A DNA stretch of 36,687 bases from assembly GCA_022770525.1 (NCBI GenBank), contig JALEHN010000075.1:1-36687 (forward strand), given 5' to 3'. Below, in pieces: positions 31,529-36,687 of this stretch. The notes under the pieces were generated by a model. The model was not told the origin of the DNA. It saw nothing but the letters and a program-made list of their open reading frames with translations, and did not search any database. The position numbers and the translations under genes were made by a program. Within the stretch, counting starts at the first letter, position 1. Each line of letters begins with the position of its first letter. Source of the stretch: Clostridiales bacterium (GTDB lineage: Bacteria; Bacillota; Clostridia; Lachnospirales; Lachnospiraceae).

Positions 31529-33397
31529 ATGCGGAAACTAGCTCTAAATGATGAAATATTACTAAAAGTTGACAAGGCTGCCCGTTACATCGGCGGGGAA
31601 GTAAACTCTGTCATGAAGGATAAGGAAAAGGTGGATATCCGTTTCGCAATGTGTTTTCCGGACGTTTATGAGATCGGTATGAGCAACCTTGGAATGATGA
31701 TCCTTTATAATATGTTTAATGCCCGTGAGGATGTCTGGTGTGAGCGTGTATTTTCCCCGTGGACGGATCTGGACAGGATTATGCGGGAACAGAAAGTGCC
31801 TTTGTTTGCACTGGAATCACAGGATCCGGTGAAGGATTTCGATTTCCTTGGAATTACCCTGGGCTATGAAATGTGTTATACTAATATTCTGCAGGTACTG
31901 GATTTAAGCGGTATCCCTTTTATGGCCTGTGAACGTGGGGAAGAGGATCCGCTGGTGATCGGAGGCGGGGCGTGCGCGTATAATCCGGAGCCGATCGCAC
32001 CTTTTTTTGATATGTTTTATATCGGGGAAGGAGAAACTTCCTACGATGCTCTCTTTGATGCGTACAAAGCCAATAAGGCGGCGGGCGGTACAAGAGAAGA
32101 ATTTCTTCTGAAGGCAGCACAGATCCCGGGAATTTATGTTCCGATGTTCTATGATACTGCTTATGGAGAGGACGGAACAATTTCCTCCTTTGGTCCGAAC
32201 AGAGAGGGTGTGCCTGAGAAGGTTGAAAAACAGCTTGTGATCGATATGGACAAAGGATACCGTGCGATTGAGGCACCGGTAGTTCCTTTTATTAAAGCAA
32301 CCCAGGACCGTGTCACTCTTGAAGTGATGCGCGGCTGTATCCGCGGCTGCCGTTTCTGCCAGGCGGGAATGATCTATCGTCCTACACGTGAGCGTGATGT
32401 GGAGCAGCTAAAGGCATCTGCAAGAGAAATGCTGAAAAATACCGGCCACGAAGAGATTTCTCTCAGTTCTTTAAGTTCCAGCGATTACAGCGGCCTGAAA
32501 GAACTGGTGAATTTCCTGATTGATGAATTCCAGGATAAAGCCGTGAATATTTCCCTTCCCTCCCTGAGAATTGACGCGTTTGCGCTGGATGTTATGAGCA
32601 AGGTTCAGGATGTGAAAAAGAGCAGCCTTACATTTGCTCCGGAGGCAGGATCCCAGCGCCTTCGTGATGTGATCAATAAGGGACTGACGCAGGAAGATAT
32701 CCTTCGCGGCGCAGGAGAGGCTTTCCGCGGCGGATGGAACCGCGTGAAACTGTATTTTATGCTTGGCCTTCCCACAGAGACAGAAGAAGACATGAAGGGG
32801 ATCGCTCATCTTGCGGAAAGAATTGCCGAGGAATATTATGAAGTACCAAAAGATCAGCGAAATGGCAAAGTGCAGATCAATGTCAGCACATCCTTCTTTG
32901 TTCCGAAACCTTTTACTCCTTTCCAGTGGGCTGGAATGTTCAGTGAAGAGGATTTCGTGGAAAAGGCAAAAATTGTAAAAAATGAAATCCGTTCCCAGCT
33001 GAATCAGCGGAGTATCAAATACAGCTGGCATGAACCGGATGTTACGATTCTGGAAGGATTTCTGGCGCGCGGTGACAGACGATGCGCTGACGTAATTCTT
33101 AAAGCATATCAAAAAGGTGCGCTATATGATGCCTGGTCGGAGAATTTCCGCTATGATCTCTGGAAAGAAGCTTTTGCTGAAACAGGAATTGATCCGGGTT
33201 TTTATACACTTCGTGAACGCAGTACGGAAGAAATTCTGCCATGGGATTTTATCGATGCCGGAGTTTCCAGAGAATTTCTGGTCCGTGAATGGAATAAAGC
33301 CCATGAGGAGACAGTTACGCCCAACTGCAGGCAGAGATGTTCGGGATGCGGCGTGAAACAATACGGGGGAGGTGTGTGCTGTGAAAGTAAGAATTAA
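31529..33397 (+). CDS. B12-binding-type radical SAM protein, TIGR03960 family
   Basis: 622 residues. An N-terminal cobalamin-binding-like Rossmann domain (about 30-230, with CFPDVYEIGMSNLG and VIGGGACAYNPEP) precedes a radical SAM barrel with the cluster motif CIRGCRFC (Cys 270, 274, 277) and EAGSQRLRDVINKGLT. The C-terminus has a Cys-rich end (CRQRCSGCGVKQYGGGVCC). The family always sits next to a DUF2344 protein, as here, often by RNase G and rplU; its substrate is not known to me. ATG 31529 follows AAAGGAG. It overlaps the DUF2344 gene by 17 bases. Confidence 0.93.
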   Translation: MRKLALNDEILLKVDKAARYIGGEVNSVMKDKEKVDIRFAMCFPDVYEIGMSNLGMMILYNMFNAREDVWCERVFSPWTDLDRIMREQKVPLFALESQDPVKDFDFLGITLGYEMCYTNILQVLDLSGIPFMACERGEEDPLVIGGGACAYNPEPIAPFFDMFYIGEGETSYDALFDAYKANKAAGGTREEFLLKAAQIPGIYVPMFYDTAYGEDGTISSFGPNREGVPEKVEKQLVIDMDKGYRAIEAPVVPFIKATQDRVTLEVMRGCIRGCRFCQAGMIYRPTRERDVEQLKASAREMLKNTGHEEISLSSLSSSDYSGLKELVNFLIDEFQDKAVNISLPSLRIDAFALDVMSKVQDVKKSSLTFAPEAGSQRLRDVINKGLTQEDILRGAGEAFRGGWNRVKLYFMLGLPTETEEDMKGIAHLAERIAEEYYEVPKDQRNGKVQINVSTSFFVPKPFTPFQWAGMFSEEDFVEKAKIVKNEIRSQLNQRSIKYSWHEPDVTILEGFLARGDRRCADVILKAYQKGALYDAWSENFRYDLWKEAFAETGIDPGFYTLRERSTEEILPWDFIDAGVSREFLVREWNKAHEETVTPNCRQRCSGCGVKQYGGGVCCESKN

Positions 33398-34088
33398 GTT
33401 TTCAAAAGAAGGACCCATGAAATTCGTGGGACATCTGGATACGATGCGCTATTTTCAGAAAGCACTGCGCAGAGCGGGACTTCCGGTTGCTTTTTCCGGA
33501 GGATACAGTCCGCACATGATCATGTCTTTTGCAGCGCCCCTTGGGGTCGGTACCACAAGCCTTGGAGAATATTTTGATCTGGAGCTCACGGAAACGGTTC
33601 CCACTGCTGTAATAGAAGAAAAGCTTAACAGTACAATGGCAGAGGGGATTCGTGTGCTCAGTGCAAGGGCGGTGGAGGACGGCAAAGCAGGCAAGGCGAT
33701 GGCACTTGTAGCTGCTGCAGATTATTTTGTGGAATTCCGTGAAGGGAAAGAACCGGAAGTTCCATGGAAAGACAGGATAGGAGAATTTACCGCGCTTCCA
33801 TCGGTTACTGTTACCAAAAAGACGAAGCGCAGTGAAAAAGAAGTGGACATCCGTCCTTATATTTATCAGTTGGAACTCAAAGGTGATAAGGTATTTATGA
33901 AGCTTGCATCTGCCAGTGCCAACTATACCAAGCCGGAGCTGGTGATGGATACTTTTCAGAGATGGCTGGGTTGCGAACCAAAACCGTTCTGCTATCAGAT
34001 ACAGAGGCTGGAAGTTTATGCAGATACGGGAAATGAAAACCGGCATGATTTTGTTTCCCTGGAATCTTTAGGTGAGAAAGTTGAATAA
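33381..34088 (+). CDS. DUF2344 (TIGR03936) protein, radical SAM partner
   Basis: 235 residues with the family opening VRIKFSKEGPMKFVGHLDTMRYFQKALRRAGLPVAFSGGYSPHMIMSFAAPLGVG. In some bacteria it is fused to the radical SAM protein that precedes it here, so the two should act together, probably on an RNA or ribosome-related substrate. GTG 33381 is the likely start, eight bases after GGGGGAGG, inside the end of the previous gene. It overlaps the RNase gene by eight bases if that starts at TTG 34081. Confidence 0.9.
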   Translation: MKVRIKFSKEGPMKFVGHLDTMRYFQKALRRAGLPVAFSGGYSPHMIMSFAAPLGVGTTSLGEYFDLELTETVPTAVIEEKLNSTMAEGIRVLSARAVEDGKAGKAMALVAAADYFVEFREGKEPEVPWKDRIGEFTALPSVTVTKKTKRSEKEVDIRPYIYQLELKGDKVFMKLASASANYTKPELVMDTFQRWLGCEPKPFCYQIQRLEVYADTGNENRHDFVSLESLGEKVE

Positions 34089-35340
34089 GATAATCATTAC
34101 CGCAATGGATATTAAAAACCTTCCCTGTCTTGTATGTGCACTGAAAGAAGAATCGAGGGTTATGGAAATCCGCCTGGAACCCAGAAGCGGAAATTCCATC
34201 CTCGGCAATATCTATGTTGGACAGGTGGAAAAAGTAGCTGATAATATCAAGGCTGCCTTTGTGCGGTTTGGAAATGAAGGAAACGGCTATTTTCCCCTTG
34301 AGGAAGCACAACATGTAATTTATACCGCTGGACGTAAGGGAAATGCTCCTCTTCATGCAGGAGATGAGATCCTTGTCCAGGTAAGCCGTGATGCCATGAA
34401 AGGCAAGCTACCGTCCTTATCCTCAAATCTGAATTTTACCGGCAAATATCTCGTCCTTACCACCGGCAATAAAAAGTTCGGACTTTCCTCCAAACTTTCA
34501 GGAGAAGACCGCAGCAGGCTCAGTAAATGGCTTGAGAATGAGGCGGCTAAGCCCGACAAAGAATATGGAATTGTTGTACGGACAAATGCGGCCGATGCTT
34601 CCAAAGAAGAAGTTATCAGGGAACTGGAGTACCTGAAAAAAATATATACAAAGACAGCGGTTCTCGGTAGGAACCGGACATGCTTCAGTCTTTTGCAGGA
34701 AGCAGAACCATTTTATATTTCAGCTGTCAGAGATGCATACAGCAATGATGTAAAAGAGATTGTCACGGATATTCCGGAAGTATATCACAAGCTGCAGGAA
34801 TATCTGACTGAGTTCAGCCCGTCTCTGTCTGAACGACTTGTTTTTTATGAAGATTCTCTGCTTCCCCTGTACAAGCTGCACAGCCTGGAAAGTGCTCTGG
34901 AGGAGATACAACGGGAAAAAGTGTGGATGAAAAATGGCGGTTTTCTCATGATCCAGCAGACAGAAGCTTTTGTTTCCATAGATGTAAACAGCGGAAAATA
35001 TACGGGCAAAAAGAAAGCAGAAGAAACATACCGAGAAATCAATCTGGAAGCTGCCGGGGAAATTGCGAGGCAGGTTCGGCTGCGGAATCTTTCCGGTATT
35101 ATACTGGTTGATTTTATCAATATGGAAAATCCGGATCACCGTGACGAATTGTTTCATGTACTCCAGAAATATCTTCGTAAAGATTCCGTGAAATGTAAAG
35201 CGGTGGATATTACTCCACTGAATATTCTGGAAATGACCAGAAAAAAGATACGAAGGCCTGTGATAGAAGATATCCGGGAATTGCAGCAGAACAACGGTAC
35301 GGAACAAAAGAGTTCTGCTGACAGCGATATTTGTGAATAA
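34081..35340 (+). CDS. rng: Ribonuclease E/G family protein
   Basis: About 419 residues. An S1 RNA-binding domain near the N-terminus (GNIYVGQVEKVADNIKAAFV), a 5'-sensor/RNase H-like part, and the DNase I-like catalytic region with FVSIDVNSGKYTG and GIILVDFINM, whose Asp residues hold magnesium. It ends soon after DITPLNILEMTRKKIRRP; the CPxCxGxG zinc link of RNase E/G from other groups is not present. It processes rRNA and turns over mRNA. TTG 34081 behind AGGTGAG is my preferred start; GTG 34072 is in frame. It is co-transcribed with the two genes before it. Confidence 0.92.
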   Translation: MNKIIITAMDIKNLPCLVCALKEESRVMEIRLEPRSGNSILGNIYVGQVEKVADNIKAAFVRFGNEGNGYFPLEEAQHVIYTAGRKGNAPLHAGDEILVQVSRDAMKGKLPSLSSNLNFTGKYLVLTTGNKKFGLSSKLSGEDRSRLSKWLENEAAKPDKEYGIVVRTNAADASKEEVIRELEYLKKIYTKTAVLGRNRTCFSLLQEAEPFYISAVRDAYSNDVKEIVTDIPEVYHKLQEYLTEFSPSLSERLVFYEDSLLPLYKLHSLESALEEIQREKVWMKNGGFLMIQQTEAFVSIDVNSGKYTGKKKAEETYREINLEAAGEIARQVRLRNLSGIILVDFINMENPDHRDELFHVLQKYLRKDSVKCKAVDITPLNILEMTRKKIRRPVIEDIRELQQNNGTEQKSSADSDICE

Positions 35341-35391
35341 AGATGTAAGAAAAGGCGGACACATTTGTCCGGTTTATTAAGGAGGTAACCT

Positions 35392-35760
35392 ATGATTAAA
35401 TTTGCACATTTTAATTTTAATGTACTGGATCTCGACAAAAGTCTGAAATTCTATAAGGAAGCTCTCGGGCTGGAACCGGTAAGAGAAAAGGAAGCTGCTG
35501 ACGGCTCTTTTAAGCTGGTATATCTGGGAGACCGCGAAACAGATTTTCAGCTGGAGCTTACCTGGCTTCGCGACAGGACACAGCCGTATAATCTGGGAGA
35601 ATGTGAATTCCATCTTGCCTTTGATACAGACAAATATGAAGAATTCCATAAGCACCATGAGGAAATGGGATGCATTGCTTTTGAAAATCCGGCAATGGGA
35701 ATTTATTTTATTACAGATCCCGACGGTTATTGGATTGAAATCGTACCCGTAAGAGGATAA
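35392..35760 (+). CDS. VOC-family glyoxalase I-like protein
   Basis: 122 residues: two beta-alpha-beta-beta-beta modules with metal ligands at the usual places, His in FAHFNFNV, Glu in FQLELTW, His in CEFHLAF, and Glu in YWIEIVP. This is the complete four-ligand set of lactoylglutathione lyase, so detoxification of methylglyoxal adducts is likely. AAGGAGG precedes ATG 35392. A small hairpin (CGGACA/TGTCCG, about 35355-35372) separates it from the RNase gene. Confidence 0.9.
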   Translation: MIKFAHFNFNVLDLDKSLKFYKEALGLEPVREKEAADGSFKLVYLGDRETDFQLELTWLRDRTQPYNLGECEFHLAFDTDKYEEFHKHHEEMGCIAFENPAMGIYFITDPDGYWIEIVPVRG

Positions 35761-35845
35761 ACCTTACAGTAAAAAGATAAGATTCTCAGAGAAATATTAA
35801 GAGTAATTTTTTCAAAAATGTTTGACATAATTTTTCAAAAATATA

Positions 35846-35874
35846 TTGACGAAATAATAACACCGTGCTATTAT
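35846..35874 (+). promoter_or_regulatory. Promoter of the rplU operon
   Basis: TTGACG (35846-35851), 17 bases, TATTAT (35869-35874), running into TATAAT (35872-35877). A second TTGACA lies at 35822. Transcription would start near 35882. Confidence 0.7.
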
Positions 35875-35881
35875 AATCGAG

Positions 35882-35954
35882 TATGCCGCACAAAGAGGTA
35901 GAAGTGCCGGAAGGCCACCATATTTGGCGAGTAAAGTTCATAGGAGGTGCCATT
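35882..35954 (+). promoter_or_regulatory. Probable L21 leader RNA
   Basis: A leader of about 70 bases between the promoter and rplU. CCGCAC (about 35885) can pair with GTGCCGG (35908-35914), and GCC-ACCATATTT-GGC forms a second hairpin followed by GAGT. Position and sequence resemble the Firmicute ribosomal L21 leader, through which L21 represses its own operon. AGGAGG for rplU lies at its end (35942-35947). Confidence 0.6.
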
Positions 35955-36260
35955 ATGTACGCAATTATTGCAACAGGTGGTAAACAGTACAAAGTTGCCG
36001 AGGGTGACGTGATCAGAGTTGAGAAACTCGGTGTTGAAGCTGGTGAAACCGTTACTTTTGATAACGTAATCGCAGTTAGTGATAACGGATTAAAAGTTGG
36101 TGCTGATGTAGCAAATGCCAGTGTTACCGCTTCTGTAATTGAAAACGGTAAAGCAAAAAAAGTTATCGTTTACAAATACAAAAGAAAAACTGGATATCAC
36201 AAGAAAAACGGTCATAGACAGCAGTTCACAAAAGTGAAAATCGAAAAAATCAACGGTTAA
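35955..36260 (+). CDS. rplU: 50S ribosomal protein L21
   Basis: 101 residues, [18 protein letters not shown] ... [20 protein letters not shown], the full bacterial L21 including its basic 23S rRNA-binding loop. ATG 35955 follows AGGAGG; the frame is open to 35883 but only through the leader. First gene of the operon rplU-prp-rpmA. Confidence 0.98.
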   Translation: MYAIIATGGKQYKVAEGDVIRVEKLGVEAGETVTFDNVIAVSDNGLKVGADVANASVTASVIENGKAKKVIVYKYKRKTGYHKKNGHRQQFTKVKIEKING

Positions 36261-36272
36261 TCTGGTGTCATT

Positions 36273-36593
36273 ATGATTAAAATCACAGTTAAGAAGAGAA
36301 ATGGCTCATATATCAGTTTTGTTTCAAGCGGACATGCAGGATTTGCGCAGGAGGGTTATGATATCGTCTGTGCCGCAGTATCTGCATTGATTATTAATAC
36401 CGTGAATTCCATTGAGAAATTTACAGAGGATTCCATTGAAGCAGAAGAGAAGGACGGTTATGTATCTTTCCGTTTTATGAAGCCTGTTACGGAGAAGGGA
36501 ACATTACTCATGGATTCCCTGGTTCTCGGCTTAACAGATATTTCAAATAGCTACAAGAATCGATATTTGACAGTAAAAGTCAAGGAGGTGTAA
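36273..36593 (+). CDS. prp: Ribosomal-processing cysteine protease Prp
   Basis: 106 residues of the DUF464/YsxB family. The catalytic dyad is His 21 (SSGHAGFA) and Cys 33 ([12 protein letters not shown]). Prp removes the short N-terminal extension of L27 in Firmicutes, which is needed before L27 can work in the ribosome. The gene lies 12 bases after rplU without a strong ribosome binding site, so its translation is probably coupled and low. Its stop lies just after the AAGGAGGTG used by rpmA. Confidence 0.96.
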   Translation: MIKITVKKRNGSYISFVSSGHAGFAQEGYDIVCAAVSALIINTVNSIEKFTEDSIEAEEKDGYVSFRFMKPVTEKGTLLMDSLVLGLTDISNSYKNRYLTVKVKEV

Positions 36594-36598
36594 CCACA

Positions 36599-36687
36599 AT
36601 GATGAAAATGAACCTTCAGTTATTCGCACATAAAAAAGGTGTTGGTTCTACCAAGAACGGCCGTGATTCCGAATCCAAGAGATTAGG
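36599..36687 (+). CDS. rpmA: 50S ribosomal protein L27, 3' end outside window
   Basis: Begins ATG 36599 (or 36602) behind AAGGAGGTG (36582-36590) and runs off the window. The start [18 protein letters not shown] shows the extension with the Prp cleavage site (LQLFA before HKKG), as expected from the neighbouring prp gene. After cleavage the mature protein starts at the conserved [14 protein letters not shown], whose end reaches the peptidyl transferase centre. Confidence 0.97.
   Translation, partial: MMKMNLQLFAHKKGVGSTKNGRDSESKRL

Noticed and set aside
1..36687. tRNA or rRNA genes
   Set aside because: No cloverleaf with a T-loop GGTTCRANYCC and matching acceptor stem, and no rRNA sequence was recognised on either strand by eye; a tRNAscan run would settle it.

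Overview
The window looks like chromosome of a gut Firmicute of the family Lachnospiraceae. It has low to moderate GC, strong AGGAGG ribosome binding sites, TTGACA/TATAAT promoters, and a right-hand block of core genes in a typical clostridial order: B12-binding-type radical SAM protein, DUF2344 protein, RNase G, VOC protein, rplU, prp, rpmA. I cannot name the genus from the sequence alone.

Layout. 1-4100 is a worn accessory stretch: the end of a MerR regulator, a SAM methyltransferase, a nucleotidyltransferase, a TetR regulator with its operator-promoter (an almost identical operator-promoter lies about 1 kb upstream), and remnants of a DUF2325 protein, a membrane metallophosphoesterase and a GyrI-like domain. 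4238-8644 holds a solute-binding lipoprotein broken at both ends, then a large hybrid histidine kinase that has lost its first membrane segment; a strong terminator and structured repeats follow. 8794-10792 is a two-gene ABC exporter. 10953-13168 is an orphan eutJ with an AraC regulator in one transcript. 13207-14967 is a repeat-built mini-ORF before a GH51 arabinofuranosidase. 15042-15884 is a UPF0175/DUF3368 toxin-antitoxin pair.

15944-20354 is a ferrous-iron region: a DtxR/MntR-like repressor on the minus strand, then on the plus strand feoA, feoA, feoB, a FeoB-associated Cys-rich peptide and a Fur-family regulator, behind a promoter whose -10 box lies inside a near-perfect palindrome. 20460-25976 carries a DUF2804 protein, an XRE regulator, a flavoprotein remnant, divergent araC and MATE genes, a multi-hairpin element and a TrmH-family RNA methyltransferase. 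26425-27889 is an ECF sigma factor with its zinc-binding anti-sigma factor.

27985-31160 is mobile debris: an Rpn-type nuclease remnant with a coiled-coil repeat tail, an IS1634-like transposase that has lost the segment expected to carry its catalytic Glu, and a tyrosine integrase lacking its N-terminal domain. From 31529 the sequence is compact core genome with overlapping genes, ending with the L21-Prp-L27 operon, in which Prp trims the N-terminal extension visible on L27.

The most striking overall pattern is the number of broken genes (about nine), several with an internal deletion or a single-base slip rather than gradual decay, next to several small structured repeat elements in the intergenic spaces. 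I did not find a clearly new multi-gene system. The best candidates for something undescribed are the structured repeats at 8494-8644 and 24979-25137, the 46-codon repeat ORF at 13207, and the orphan eutJ-araC pair.
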